Assembly (NCBI GenBank): GCA_963664935.2 | Contig: CAXXSE010000007.1 | Coordinates: forward strand, 744,001 to 808,000 | Origin: G963664935 sp963664935 | GTDB taxonomy: Bacteria > Pseudomonadota > Gammaproteobacteria > Methylococcales > G963664935 | Reading direction: 5' to 3' | DNA length: 64,000 bases | Part shown: piece after piece, positions 16,634 to 27,106 of the stretch | Layout: every line of letters starts with the position of its first letter | How positions within the stretch are numbered: position 1 is the first letter of the stretch | Translations under genes and position numbers: made by a program | The notes under the pieces: model-generated | What the model was told of the DNA's origin: nothing | What the model saw: only the letters and a program-made list of their open reading frames with translations | Database searches by the model: none

Positions 16634-19600
16634 ATGGTCTACTCTTTTACCGAGAAAAAGCGAATTCGAAATAGTTTTGGTACTATTCCAGAGGTTTTGG
16701 AAGTTCCCTATCTGTTGTCAACGCAAATCGATTCCTACGCTGCTTTTTTACAGGCGGGTGTTGCGGCGGAAAATCGTGTTGATAAGGGTTTGCATACCGC
16801 TTTTAAATCCGTATTCCCGATTACAAGCCATTCCGGTTATTCCGTCTTAGAGTACGTAAATTACAGACTTGGCGAACCAACATTCGATGTGGCTGAGTGT
16901 CGGCAACGCGGAGCTACATACGCCGCGCCATTGCGTGTTCTGGTTCGACTCATCATCTATGATAAAGATGCACCCGCAAAATCTCAAGTTGTCAAAGATA
17001 TAAAGGAACAGGAAGTCTATATGGGGGAGCTTCCCCTGATGACTCCGACCGGGACTTTCGTCATCAATGGAACGGAACGTGTCATAGTCTCACAGTTGCA
17101 TCGTTCGCCCGGAGTATTCTTTGATCACGATAAAGGGAAAACCCATTCGTCCGGCAAGCTGCTCTTCAATGCCCGTGTGATCCCGTACCGGGGTTCTTGG
17201 CTTGATTTTGAATTTGACCACAAGGATTGTGTCTTCGTTCGTATAGACCGTCGTCGAAAATTGCCGTCTACAATACTTTTGAGAGCGTTGGGGTATGGCA
17301 CGGAAGAGATCATCAAGATTTTCTATGAAACCAATGATTATATACTTCAACAGGGTGAGATCTTCCTAAAATTGATTCCGGAGCGGTTGCGAGGGGAGAT
17401 GGCCGATTTTGATATTGTCATTGACAATAAGACCACAATTAAGGAAGGCCGACGAATTACAGCCAAGCATATCCGGCAAATGGTCAAGGTTGGGTTAAAG
17501 GATCTAAAAATACCTAGCGATCATTTGTTTGGCAAAATGCTGGCTGAGCCGTTGGTTGATAAGGAGACAGGCGAGGTAATCGCACCCGTGAACGCGGAGA
17601 TTACCGATGAGTTGTTCCAAGCAATCGTTGAAGCTGGAATCACCGAATTTAAAACCCTTTTTGTGAATGATCTTGATCGTGGTCCGTATATTTCTCAAAC
17701 GCTTAAGATTGATCTTGCAACCACTCAACTAGAGGCGTTGGTTGAAATTTACCGAATGATGCGCCCCGGTGAGCCCCCCACGAAGGATGCTGCTGAAAAT
17801 CTGTTTAATAATCTCTTTTTCAACATTGAACGCTATGATTTATCTGCGGTTGGCCGGATGAAATTCAATCGACGGCTTGGAAAGGACGAAATTATCGGAG
17901 AAGGCGTATTGAACAGAGAGGATATCATTGAGGTCCTCAAGGAATTGATCAATATCAGGAATGGGCGTGGAGTTGTTGATGATATTGATCATTTGGGAAA
18001 TCGACGGGTTCGTTCGGTAGGCGAAATGGTTGAAAATCAATTCCGAGTAGGTTTGGTTCGGGTCCAGCGTGCGGTTAAGGAACGGCTTTCCCTTCCTGAT
18101 TCGGAAAGCTTGATGCCGCAGGAAGTCATTAATGCCAAACCGGTTGCCGCCGCGATCAAGGAATTTTTCGGTTCCAGCCAATTATCGCAATTTATGGATC
18201 AAAATAACCCGCTTTCGGAGGTCACTCACAAGCGAAGAGTTTCGGCTTTAGGGCCGGGTGGACTCGCTAGAGAGCGGGCCGGTTTTGAAGTGCGCGATGT
18301 GCATACGACACATTACGGGCGGGTTTGTCCTATCGAGACTCCGGAAGGGCCCAATATTGGGTTAATAAATTCATTGGCCGTCTATGCGAAAACCAACGAA
18401 TACGGCTTTTTGGTGACGCCGTATCGCAAAGTCGTTGATGGACTTATCAGCGACGAAGTTGAATATTTGTCGGCTATTGAAGAGGGGCAGTATGTGATTG
18501 CCCAAGCAAGTGCCCGGGTGGATGGTGACGGCAGATTAGTCGATGAATTGGTTTCTTGTCGACACAAGGATGAGTTTGCTTTGTATTCAGCGGATGCAGT
18601 CCAATTGATGGATGTTTCTTCGAAGCAGATTGTATCGGTGGCCGCATCCTTAATTCCATTTTTGGAACACGACGACGCCAATAGAGCGTTGATGGGTTCG
18701 AATATGCAACGCCAGGCTGTGCCCGTGTTAAAAGCGGAAAAGCCCCTGGTAGGGACAGGTATGGAAAGAGTTGTCGCAAAGGATTCGGGGGTTACTGTCG
18801 TGGCCAACCGTTCGGGTGTGGTTGATTCAGTGGATGCGGGACGAATCGTGGTGCGTGTCAATGACGATGAAACCCAATCTGGAGAGCCGGGTGTCGATAT
18901 TTACACACTCATTAAATACACAAGATCTAACCAGAACACTTGTATCAATCAAAAACCTTTAATTAAGCCCAATGATATTGTCAACACGGGGGACGTCTTG
19001 GCGGATGGTTCGTCAACCGATATGGGGGAACTGGCGTTAGGACAAAATCTTCTTGTCGCTTTTATGCCTTGGAATGGTTATAACTTCGAAGATTCCATTT
19101 TGATTTCGGAGAGGGTATTAGAGGAGGATCGTTTTACTTCAATACATATAGAAGAAAATACCTGTGTTGCCCGAGATACAAAATTAGGTTCCGAAGAGAT
19201 TACCGCTGACATCCCAAATGTTGGTGAAGGAGCGTTGTCGAAGTTGGATGAATCGGGAATAGTTTATATTGGGGCGGAGGTCAAATCCGGCGATATTTTG
19301 GTCGGTAAAGTGACGCCGAAGGGTGAAACTCAATTAACGCCGGAAGAGAAGTTGCTTCGAGCTATTTTTGGCGAAAAAGCGTCGGATGTTAAGGATACGT
19401 CTCTGCGTGTTCCGTCGGGCATGGATGGGGTAATTATTGACGTTCAGGTGTTTACGAGGGATAGCGTTAAAAAGGATGAACGTGCTTTGCAATTGGAACA
19501 GGCCGAGATTGACCGTTTCAAAAAAGATCTGGATGATCGGCTCCGGATTGTTGAGAATTATATTTATGATCATGTCGAACGATTGCTCGAAGGGCAGACG

Positions 19601-20716
19601 GTAGAATCCGGGCCTACCGGTATAAAGTCTGGAAGCAAAATAACCGTGGAACATCTGGGAGAAATTAGCCGTCTTGAGTGGCTGAATATTCGTCTGCAAG
19701 ATGAAGATCTTAATATTCAACTCGAAGGGATGGTTGAGCAAATCGAACACCAAAAACAGCAGTGTAATCTGCTATTTGAAAAAAAGCGTAAAAAAATAAT
19801 GATGGGGGATGACTTGGCTCCCGGTGTATTGAAGATGGTAAAGGTTTATCTTGCCGTCAAGCGCAGAGTCCAACCGGGAGATAAAATGGCTGGGCGCCAC
19901 GGCAATAAAGGTGTCATCTCTCAAGTCGTGCCGGTCGAGGATATGCCCTTTACAGCAGATGGTACGCCGGTGGATGTTGTCCTTAATCCTTTGGGTGTGC
20001 CTTCCAGAATGAACATTGGCCAGGTTTTAGAGACCCACCTCGGATGGGCGGCAAAAGGCCTTGGCAAAAAAATTGGGGCTATGCTCCAGTCACAATCGGG
20101 AATCGCCGAAATTCGTCAATTATTAGATCAAATCTACAATAGCAGTGGCAGGAAGGAAGAACTTGATCAGCTGAACGATGAAGAAATTTTGGAGCTTGCG
20201 TCGAATCTCGTCGATGGTGTCCCCATGGCGACTCCAGTCTTCGATGGCGCTTCCGAGAAAGAGATCAAATCCCTCTTGAAATTGGCGGAACTTCCAGCGT
20301 CCGGGCAAATTCAATTGTTCGATGGCCGAACAGGAGATTCCTTTGATCGTAAGGTAACCGTTGGATATATGTATATGTTGAAGCTGAATCATCTTGTCGA
20401 CGACAAAATGCATGCTCGGTCGACCGGACCCTATAGCTTGGTAACCCAGCAACCATTGGGTGGAAAGGCACAATTCGGTGGACAGCGATTTGGCGAAATG
20501 GAGGTTTGGGCGCTTGAAGCATATGGTGCGGCCTACACGCTTCAGGAAATGTTAACGGTTAAATCAGATGACGTAAGCGGAAGGACTCGGATGTATAAAA
20601 ATATAGTAGATAGCGATCATCGAATGGAGGCGGGAATGCCGGAGTCGTTCAATGTATTGATTAAAGAAATCAGATCCTTGGCCATAGATATCGAATTAGA
20701 GCAGGAAGATTCGTAA
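16634..20716 (+). CDS. rpoB: DNA-directed RNA polymerase subunit beta
   Basis: 1360 residues, slightly longer than the E. coli protein. Seen: the rifampicin region SQFMDQNNPLSEVTHKRR followed by VSALGPGGL. The residues matching D516, H526, R529 and S531 are all the sensitive type. Also seen: HYGRVCPIETPEGPNIGLIN, the GDKMAGRHGNKGV catalytic-site loop, and the C-terminal GGQRFGEMEVWALEAYGA clamp segment. It follows rplL after a MITE and precedes rpoC by 78 bp. Confidence 0.98.
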   Translation: MVYSFTEKKRIRNSFGTIPEVLEVPYLLSTQIDSYAAFLQAGVAAENRVDKGLHTAFKSVFPITSHSGYSVLEYVNYRLGEPTFDVAECRQRGATYAAPLRVLVRLIIYDKDAPAKSQVVKDIKEQEVYMGELPLMTPTGTFVINGTERVIVSQLHRSPGVFFDHDKGKTHSSGKLLFNARVIPYRGSWLDFEFDHKDCVFVRIDRRRKLPSTILLRALGYGTEEIIKIFYETNDYILQQGEIFLKLIPERLRGEMADFDIVIDNKTTIKEGRRITAKHIRQMVKVGLKDLKIPSDHLFGKMLAEPLVDKETGEVIAPVNAEITDELFQAIVEAGITEFKTLFVNDLDRGPYISQTLKIDLATTQLEALVEIYRMMRPGEPPTKDAAENLFNNLFFNIERYDLSAVGRMKFNRRLGKDEIIGEGVLNREDIIEVLKELINIRNGRGVVDDIDHLGNRRVRSVGEMVENQFRVGLVRVQRAVKERLSLPDSESLMPQEVINAKPVAAAIKEFFGSSQLSQFMDQNNPLSEVTHKRRVSALGPGGLARERAGFEVRDVHTTHYGRVCPIETPEGPNIGLINSLAVYAKTNEYGFLVTPYRKVVDGLISDEVEYLSAIEEGQYVIAQASARVDGDGRLVDELVSCRHKDEFALYSADAVQLMDVSSKQIVSVAASLIPFLEHDDANRALMGSNMQRQAVPVLKAEKPLVGTGMERVVAKDSGVTVVANRSGVVDSVDAGRIVVRVNDDETQSGEPGVDIYTLIKYTRSNQNTCINQKPLIKPNDIVNTGDVLADGSSTDMGELALGQNLLVAFMPWNGYNFEDSILISERVLEEDRFTSIHIEENTCVARDTKLGSEEITADIPNVGEGALSKLDESGIVYIGAEVKSGDILVGKVTPKGETQLTPEEKLLRAIFGEKASDVKDTSLRVPSGMDGVIIDVQVFTRDSVKKDERALQLEQAEIDRFKKDLDDRLRIVENYIYDHVERLLEGQTVESGPTGIKSGSKITVEHLGEISRLEWLNIRLQDEDLNIQLEGMVEQIEHQKQQCNLLFEKKRKKIMMGDDLAPGVLKMVKVYLAVKRRVQPGDKMAGRHGNKGVISQVVPVEDMPFTADGTPVDVVLNPLGVPSRMNIGQVLETHLGWAAKGLGKKIGAMLQSQSGIAEIRQLLDQIYNSSGRKEELDQLNDEEILELASNLVDGVPMATPVFDGASEKEIKSLLKLAELPASGQIQLFDGRTGDSFDRKVTVGYMYMLKLNHLVDDKMHARSTGPYSLVTQQPLGGKAQFGGQRFGEMEVWALEAYGAAYTLQEMLTVKSDDVSGRTRMYKNIVDSDHRMEAGMPESFNVLIKEIRSLAIDIELEQEDS

Positions 20717-20794
20717 ACACCTCATTCCAGCGCTGTTCCCGATTAAACGATTTTTCGGTGAGGAGCTTGAAAAACGAAATAATGGAGAATTCTG

Positions 20795-23700
20795 TTGAAA
20801 GATCTACTTAAGTTCTTAAAGCGACAAGGTCAGGCTAAAGAGTTTGACATGATTCGAATTGGATTGGCCTCTCCGAGTATGATTCGTTCATGGTCATATG
20901 GCGAGGTTAAGAAACCTGAAACCATCAATTATCGGACATTTAAGCCCGAACGCGACGGGCTTTTCTGCGCCAAGATTTTTGGGCCGGTTCATGACTACGA
21001 GTGTCTTTGTGGTAAATACAAAAGGCTGAAACATCGTGGGGTTATTTGTGAGAAATGTGGTGTTGAGGTAACGCTCTCCAAGGTACGGCGTGAACGAATG
21101 GCGCATATTGAGCTCGCTAGTCCCGTTGCGCACATTTGGTTCCTGAAGTCGCTTCCTTCCCGGATTGCTTTACTATTGGATATGACGCTTCGCGAAATCG
21201 AATGTGTTCTCTATTTCGAAGCATTTGTCGTCATTGATCCGGGCATGACTTCCTTGAATAGAGGCGAGCTACTAACCGATGACGAATATTTAAGCGCGGT
21301 TGAAGAATTCGGCGATGAATTTGAAGCCAAGATGGGAGCGGAAGCGATCTACGCAATCCTTAAGGGGATGGATCTTAAAGCGGAGGTTATAAAGTTACGG
21401 GAAGGGATTAGTCAGACCAAATCGGAAACAAAAATTAGAAAGCTTTCGAAACGATTAAAGGTCATTGAAGCCTTATTGTCGTCACGCAATCGACCGGAAT
21501 GGATGGTGCTTAAGGTTTTGCCAGTTCTTCCGCCGGAACTCCGGCCTCTTGTTCCTTTGGATGGGGGGCGATTCGCAACGTCCGATTTGAACGATCTATA
21601 TCGCAGAGTTATCAATCGAAATAATCGTCTGAAACGCTTATTGGATTTGAATGCTCCGGATATTATCGTCCGTAATGAAAAAAGAATGTTGCAAGAGTCA
21701 GTGGATGCGTTACTCGATAACGGTCGGAGAGGAAGAGCGATAACCGGGACCAATAAACGTCCGTTGAAGTCTCTTGCGGATATGATCAAAGGCAAGCAAG
21801 GGCGGTTTCGTCAAAATTTGTTAGGTAAACGTGTAGATTATTCGGGACGATCCGTCATCGTTGTCGGTCCTACGCTCAAACTGCACCAATGCGGGTTGCC
21901 CAAGAAAATGGCGCTTGAGCTGTTTAAACCTTTTATTTTCAGCAAACTTCAGCTTCGCGGATTGGCGACCACAATAAAAGCGGCGAAGAAAATTGTGGAA
22001 AAAGAAAGCGCAAGTGTTTGGGATATTTTGGAAGAAGTGATTCGGGAGCATCCTATTCTGCTAAATAGGGCGCCAACACTTCATAGGCTTGGACTCCAGG
22101 CTTTTGAACCCATGCTGATTGAAGGAAAGGCGATTCAATTACATCCTTTGGTTTGTACTGCGTTCAATGCTGACTTCGATGGAGACCAGATGGCTGTGCA
22201 TGTGCCACTATCGATTGAAGCACAGCTTGAGTCACGCAGTCTGATGATGGCCACCAATAATATCTTGTCACCCGCGAATGGGGAACCGATCATTAACCCG
22301 ACCCAGGACGTGGTTCTCGGCTTGTATTATATGAGTCGGGAAGTGTATGAAGGAAAAGGTCAGGGTATGATCTTCGCTGATGTTGATGAGGTGTCTCGGG
22401 CGCTGCACGAAAATGTTGTTGAACTTGGCGCTCGGATCCAGCTGCGTGTGGTTGAAAAGACCAGGCTTGGGGATGGGGACGAAACCGTCACCGTAAAACG
22501 TGTGGATACGACTGTTGGAAGGGCATTGATCTGGGCGATCGTACCCGATGGATTAGCCTTCGATTTAATCAATCGAGATTTAAACAAAGGTGCGATTTCT
22601 CAGTTGATCGATACGTGTTACCGAGGTCTTGGTATCAAATCAACCGTTATATTTGCCGACCAGTTGATGTACCTTGGTTTTTCCCAAGCGACCCGTGCGG
22701 GGATATCATTTGGGTTTGAAGACATGGTGGTACCTAAGGGAAAGACTGGGATTATCGAAACCGCGGAAAAGGAGGTCAAGGAGATTCAAGAGCAATACGC
22801 TTCCGGGTTAGTGACCGATGGTGAACGGTACAATAAAGTCGTCGACATATGGTCCCATGCAAATGAGCAGGTGGCCAAAGTGATGATGAGTGGTTTAGGG
22901 ACCGATAAAATCAAAGATAAAGACGGTCGGGAACGTTCGCAAAAGTCGTTTAATTCGATATTTATGATGGCGGATTCCGGCGCGCGGGGTTCGGCCGCGC
23001 AGATCCGCCAGCTAGCGGGGATGCGAGGTCTAATGGCAAAGCCCGATGGATCTATTATCGAAACGCCGATTACCGCGAATTTCCGTGAAGGCTTGGACGT
23101 CCTCCAATATTTTATCTCCACTCATGGCGCTAGAAAAGGTCTAGCGGATACGGCTCTAAAGACTGCGAACTCAGGTTATTTAACGAGGCGGCTTGTTGAT
23201 GTAGCGCAAGACTTGGTCATAACCGAGCTTGATTGCGGAACAAGCGAAGGTCTATTGATGACGCCAATGATTGAGGGGGGGGATGTCGTGGAGCCCCTGT
23301 CGGAGCGTGTGTTGGGTAGAGTTGTGGCGGCGGATGTGGTTGATTCGTTGAGCGATGATGTGATCGTGGCAAAAGGAACCCTCCTTGATGAAAGCTGGGT
23401 TAACCTTTTGGAGGAGCGTGGTGTTGACCAGCTCCAAGCCCGGTCCGTTATCTGTTGTAAGGTAAGGCAGGGCGTTTGCGCGGCCTGTTATGGGCGGGAC
23501 CTGGGAAGGGGGCATCGGGTTAACATCGGTGAGGCAGTCGGTGTAATCTCCGCCCAATCGATTGGTGAGCCGGGCACCCAGTTGACGATGCGGACGTTCC
23601 ATATAGGTGGCGCCGCCTCGCGATCAGCCGCGATTAATAGTATAGAAGTTAAATCGGCAGGCTCTATCAGGCTTTCGAATTTAAAAACGGTAGAAAATAA

Positions 23701-25009
23701 GGAAGGTAACTTGGTTGCTGTTTCTCGCTCCGGCGAAGTTTGTATAATCGATCAGCACGGCAGAGAGCGTGAACGTTATAGACTTCCTTATGGTGCGGTA
23801 TTGACCGTCGGCGATGGTAAAAAAGTTTCAGCCGGGCAGGTTATTGCCGGTTGGGATCCGCATACGCACCCTGTGGTGACTGAGGTAAATGGAAAAGTTC
23901 GTCTTGTAGATTTTGTCGATGGTGTCACCGTGAAACAGCAATCCGATGATGTTACCGGTCTGAGTTCGTTAGTCATTATCGATCCCAAACAAAGAAGTGG
24001 GGCTGGAAAAGAACTTCGTCCCATGGTGAAGCTTATCACGGAAGAAGGCGAAGATGTTTTCATTCCCGATACGGATGCTCCCGCACAGTATTTCTTACCC
24101 GCCGGTGCAATTATTAGCATTTCGGATGAAGCATTAGTGGAAGTCGGCGATGTGCTTGCGCGGTTGCCGCAAGAATCAAGTAAAACTCGGGATATCACTG
24201 GGGGCTTACCAAGAGTTGCCGATTTGTTTGAAGGTAGAAAAACCAAAGATCCGGCGATTCTGGCTGAGGCTTCGGGGACCGTGAGTTTTGGTAAAGAAAC
24301 CAAAGGAAAACAGCGAATTATCATTACGAGTAGCGATGGGGAGCGAGTAGAAACGTTGATTCCGAAGTGGCGTCATACCACTGTTTTCGAAGGTGAACAT
24401 ATAGAAAAAGGGGAGACCATCGCGGAAGGCGAACTGACTCCTCAAGACATCTTGCGATTACGAGGAGCAGAAGAACTTTCGGCATATTTGGTTAAGGAGA
24501 TCCAAGATGTGTATAGGCTTCAAGGTGTAAAGATTAACGACAAGCATATTGAAGTGATCATCCGGCAAATGCTGCGCAAGGTGGAAATCATGGATGCTGG
24601 AGATTCTTGTTTTTTGATGGGAGAACAAGTCGACCGATCCCGGATTCTTGAAGAAAATGATAGAGTAGAAAAAAGGGGTGGAATTCCAGCAAATTTTCAA
24701 CAAGTACTACTTGGTATTACCAAAGCTTCGCTTTCAACCGAATCGTTTATTTCGGCGGCATCGTTTCAGGAAACGACGCGTGTATTGACTGAAGCGGCTG
24801 TTCGAGGGTTAAGCGATAACTTATTTGGATTAAAGGAAAACGTGATAGTGGGGAGATTGATTCCCGCAGGAACGGGATTGGCGTATCACAGTGAAAGGAA
24901 AAGGAAGAGATCACTTGAGAGAATGGCTGGTGAAAGTGAAATTGTGGGTGGGGAATCGGATGATTTGGAAGAGGCTTTGAAGCAAGCCTTAAATACTGAA
25001 GATATTTAA
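20795..25009 (+). CDS. rpoC: DNA-directed RNA polymerase subunit beta'
   Basis: 1404 residues from a TTG start with GGAG about 7 bases upstream. Seen: zinc-binding cysteines C70, C72, C85, C88 and the active-site NADFDGDQMAVHVPLS loop carrying the three Mg-binding aspartates. The second zinc site (CRQGVCAACYGRDL region) and the GEAVGVISAQSIGEPGTQLTMR trigger-loop region are also present. It is the last gene before the IS; the str promoter lies 1.5 kb further on. Confidence 0.98.
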   Translation: MKDLLKFLKRQGQAKEFDMIRIGLASPSMIRSWSYGEVKKPETINYRTFKPERDGLFCAKIFGPVHDYECLCGKYKRLKHRGVICEKCGVEVTLSKVRRERMAHIELASPVAHIWFLKSLPSRIALLLDMTLREIECVLYFEAFVVIDPGMTSLNRGELLTDDEYLSAVEEFGDEFEAKMGAEAIYAILKGMDLKAEVIKLREGISQTKSETKIRKLSKRLKVIEALLSSRNRPEWMVLKVLPVLPPELRPLVPLDGGRFATSDLNDLYRRVINRNNRLKRLLDLNAPDIIVRNEKRMLQESVDALLDNGRRGRAITGTNKRPLKSLADMIKGKQGRFRQNLLGKRVDYSGRSVIVVGPTLKLHQCGLPKKMALELFKPFIFSKLQLRGLATTIKAAKKIVEKESASVWDILEEVIREHPILLNRAPTLHRLGLQAFEPMLIEGKAIQLHPLVCTAFNADFDGDQMAVHVPLSIEAQLESRSLMMATNNILSPANGEPIINPTQDVVLGLYYMSREVYEGKGQGMIFADVDEVSRALHENVVELGARIQLRVVEKTRLGDGDETVTVKRVDTTVGRALIWAIVPDGLAFDLINRDLNKGAISQLIDTCYRGLGIKSTVIFADQLMYLGFSQATRAGISFGFEDMVVPKGKTGIIETAEKEVKEIQEQYASGLVTDGERYNKVVDIWSHANEQVAKVMMSGLGTDKIKDKDGRERSQKSFNSIFMMADSGARGSAAQIRQLAGMRGLMAKPDGSIIETPITANFREGLDVLQYFISTHGARKGLADTALKTANSGYLTRRLVDVAQDLVITELDCGTSEGLLMTPMIEGGDVVEPLSERVLGRVVAADVVDSLSDDVIVAKGTLLDESWVNLLEERGVDQLQARSVICCKVRQGVCAACYGRDLGRGHRVNIGEAVGVISAQSIGEPGTQLTMRTFHIGGAASRSAAINSIEVKSAGSIRLSNLKTVENKEGNLVAVSRSGEVCIIDQHGRERERYRLPYGAVLTVGDGKKVSAGQVIAGWDPHTHPVVTEVNGKVRLVDFVDGVTVKQQSDDVTGLSSLVIIDPKQRSGAGKELRPMVKLITEEGEDVFIPDTDAPAQYFLPAGAIISISDEALVEVGDVLARLPQESSKTRDITGGLPRVADLFEGRKTKDPAILAEASGTVSFGKETKGKQRIIITSSDGERVETLIPKWRHTTVFEGEHIEKGETIAEGELTPQDILRLRGAEELSAYLVKEIQDVYRLQGVKINDKHIEVIIRQMLRKVEIMDAGDSCFLMGEQVDRSRILEENDRVEKRGGIPANFQQVLLGITKASLSTESFISAASFQETTRVLTEAAVRGLSDNLFGLKENVIVGRLIPAGTGLAYHSERKRKRSLERMAGESEIVGGESDDLEEALKQALNTEDI

Positions 25010-25100
25010 ATAGATCTGATTTCAGATTCGGGTAAGATTCTTAGCTATAACTCGTGATAGATCGGAAGAAAAAAAGGAACGAAATCTAGTCGAAACCCCC

Positions 25101-26516
25101 AGTCTATTCCAATCTATAAATGGCCCTGAAACAGAGGGGTAGAGAATCTACCTGAAGAGGCAAATCAGGCAATACTCCGCTCCTGCTCAAAGATGGTTTT
25201 GAAAAGTTTACGTTTGGCCTCATTCATCTGTTTGACTGCGTCATTGTCGCTGATTGAGAAGGCAATTGCATCCAGCTTTTTAAAGGTGGTTCCCAGTTTG
25301 AGATATTGGTTTGCATCAGGTAATGATTTGAGCTTCTCGTAGGGTGTCATCATTAACTTGTAGGGATAGCTCTTTTTCACCTTTCCTTTGTTGTCTTCTT
25401 TTGGGACAGGAAAAAAGCAAGGACGATGGAAGTTGATATAGGGGTTGAAATACTCTCTGTGAAATTCATTAAGTTGAGGCGCCCAGTACCCCGGGATATG
25501 GTCGTACCCCAGATGTTTGCGGATGATGGTTCCGTTCTTGGACTCGGCGAGTGCATTGTCGTTGGAATGGCGTGGGCGTGATTTGGTCAGGTCAATATGG
25601 AGCTTTCCGAGCAGTTTTGCCACGGTATGATTGATGTATTCCGAACCGTTATCCGCGTGAAATGCCAGGATGACAAAAGGGAAGATTTCGATCAGCATCT
25701 CCAGGACCGGAATCATGAAACGCTCAGTAATCCGTTCTACGGAGAATATGCATTCAAATTGCGTGACTTCATCAACCGCATTGATATGGTAAACCCCTTT
25801 GATCCCATCCAGGTCGCCCTGATGGACTGTGTCGATCCGTAGAAAGCCTGGTTTACCTTCTGAATTGGGTTTTCGTCGCTCGCCTATCTGAGAGCGTTTT
25901 GAAGCGGTTTTATCAAACTGGCGGCGCTGTCGTTGATAACACGTAGAATGACGAAGATTATAGAGATGGGCAACCGAAATCTTTGCTAAGCGCTCATAGC
26001 GATAATCCTCATAGATCAAAAGCATCCGCTCACAGATCTTCTTGGTGGCTGCACCGCAGAGTGTCCCATGGAGCTTGTCGGTCTCAGCTAACAGCACTGC
26101 GTCCTCAGGGCGGTAGAAGCGTTCAAATCCCGATGCTGTACGCTGTTGGCGCTTGATGTATCCGGTTTTTTTGTATTGCTGTACCAGCCGTTTCACTTGC
26201 CGTGGAGAATAGCCACTCACCTGCTCCAGATAGCGGATGATCAATCCCTTACCGTTCTTGCTGCAAGAGATATAACTGAATTTGACCAATGTACGCCGAA
26301 TCCACTGGTAGCGCTCTTCCTTGTTGGTAATTGAAAACTCAACCTCCACAGTTCCTTCGAGAAAGATGCGGACGTCATCCAATGTTTTTATCTTTTTGTC
26401 ACTCATATAGATCACCATAGGTGACCATCATGAGCAGAAATTACTCCTCAGGTACAGGGCCGTTTCACGTTGGAATCACGGCTCCCGTTCAGGGCCATTT
26501 CATATTGGACAAGACT
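25101..26516 (-). mobile_element. Complete 1416-bp insertion sequence, copy 1
   Basis: Imperfect terminal inverted repeats of about 30 bp start AGTCTATTCCAAT on the left and AGTCTTGTCCAAT (reverse strand) on the right, and share AATGGCCCTGAA. The element is flanked by CCCCC on both sides (25096-25100 and 26517-26521), a 5-bp target duplication. It carries a single transposase gene on the minus strand. The right end holds extra CAGGGCC(A/G)TTTCA motifs, possibly subterminal transposase sites. It lies between rpoC and rpsL, 5 bp from the str promoter. Confidence 0.92.
25165..26418 (-). CDS. IS transposase with rve integrase core, copy 1
   Basis: 417 residues. Seen: an N-terminal helix-turn-helix region (about 60-90, GYSPRQVKRLVQQYKKTG) and an rve-type catalytic core with D196 (RIDTVHQGD), D256 (FHADNGSEY) and E292 (NALAESKNG), a D-D-35-E pattern. 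This resembles IS481/IS3-like transposases, but the exact family was not checked. The gene is intact and encodes the same protein as the copy at 54226, so the element may be active or recently active. Confidence 0.9.
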   Translation of the reverse strand: MVIYMSDKKIKTLDDVRIFLEGTVEVEFSITNKEERYQWIRRTLVKFSYISCSKNGKGLIIRYLEQVSGYSPRQVKRLVQQYKKTGYIKRQQRTASGFERFYRPEDAVLLAETDKLHGTLCGAATKKICERMLLIYEDYRYERLAKISVAHLYNLRHSTCYQRQRRQFDKTASKRSQIGERRKPNSEGKPGFLRIDTVHQGDLDGIKGVYHINAVDEVTQFECIFSVERITERFMIPVLEMLIEIFPFVILAFHADNGSEYINHTVAKLLGKLHIDLTKSRPRHSNDNALAESKNGTIIRKHLGYDHIPGYWAPQLNEFHREYFNPYINFHRPCFFPVPKEDNKGKVKKSYPYKLMMTPYEKLKSLPDANQYLKLGTTFKKLDAIAFSISDNDAVKQMNEAKRKLFKTIFEQERSIA

Positions 26517-26521
26517 CCCCC

Positions 26522-26550
26522 TTGACACAAAGGTTTTATTTTACTATTAT
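26522..26550 (+). promoter_or_regulatory. Sigma-70 promoter of the str operon
   Basis: TTGACA (26522-26527) is a perfect -35 box, followed by 17 bases and TATTAT (26545-26550), five of six matches to the -10 consensus. It leaves a leader of about 145 bases before rpsL. It begins 5 bp right of the IS copy 1 end, so it survived the insertion. Confidence 0.8.
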
Positions 26551-26701
26551 GGTGGATTCACATCGGGGCGAGGAAAAAGTCTTAGGCGCCTAACTTTGGT
26601 TATGCTGGTCTGGGTTTTTGTGGGAATATGGCGTCTCTGTGAGGTAGTCTGCGTCCTGCTTTATCGAATGTCCCCAATGGTTTTATTGTTTGGAGATGTA
26701 A

Positions 26702-27076
26702 ATGGCTACAATTAACCAATTGGTTAGAAAGCCGCGTGCTAGAAAAAAAGAAAAAAGCAATGTGCCGGCGCTAAATGCGTGTCCACAGCGTCGCGGTGTG
26801 TGTACTCGAGTGTATACGACTACGCCAAAAAAACCAAATTCCGCGCTAAGAAAAGTTGCCAGGGTTAGGCTCACAAATGGTGCCGAGGTTACGAGTTACA
26901 TTGGTGGTGAAGGCCACAATTTGCAGGAACACTCGGTTGTCTTGATACGGGGTGGGCGGGTAAAGGATTTGCCTGGTGTTCGTTATCACGTGGTTCGAGG
27001 AAGCCTGGATACCGCGGGTGTGGATGGGAGGAAGCGTGGTCGTTCCAAGTACGGCGCCAAGAGACCCAAAAGCTAA
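26702..27076 (+). CDS. rpsL: 30S ribosomal protein S12
   Basis: 124 residues. S12 lines the decoding centre. Seen: TTPKKPNSALRK with K43 and GRVKDLPG with K88, both the streptomycin-sensitive type. It is the first gene of the str operon, with a strong promoter about 150 bp upstream and an IS beyond that. Confidence 0.98.
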   Translation: MATINQLVRKPRARKKEKSNVPALNACPQRRGVCTRVYTTTPKKPNSALRKVARVRLTNGAEVTSYIGGEGHNLQEHSVVLIRGGRVKDLPGVRYHVVRGSLDTAGVDGRKRGRSKYGAKRPKS

Positions 27077-27106
27077 AGCGCCAGGTTTGTTGATATAGGA
27101 TTTGTC

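Noticed and set aside
26470..26715. Open frame across the IS end and str leader
   Set aside because: Crosses the IS boundary and the promoter; no domain and no ribosome binding site.
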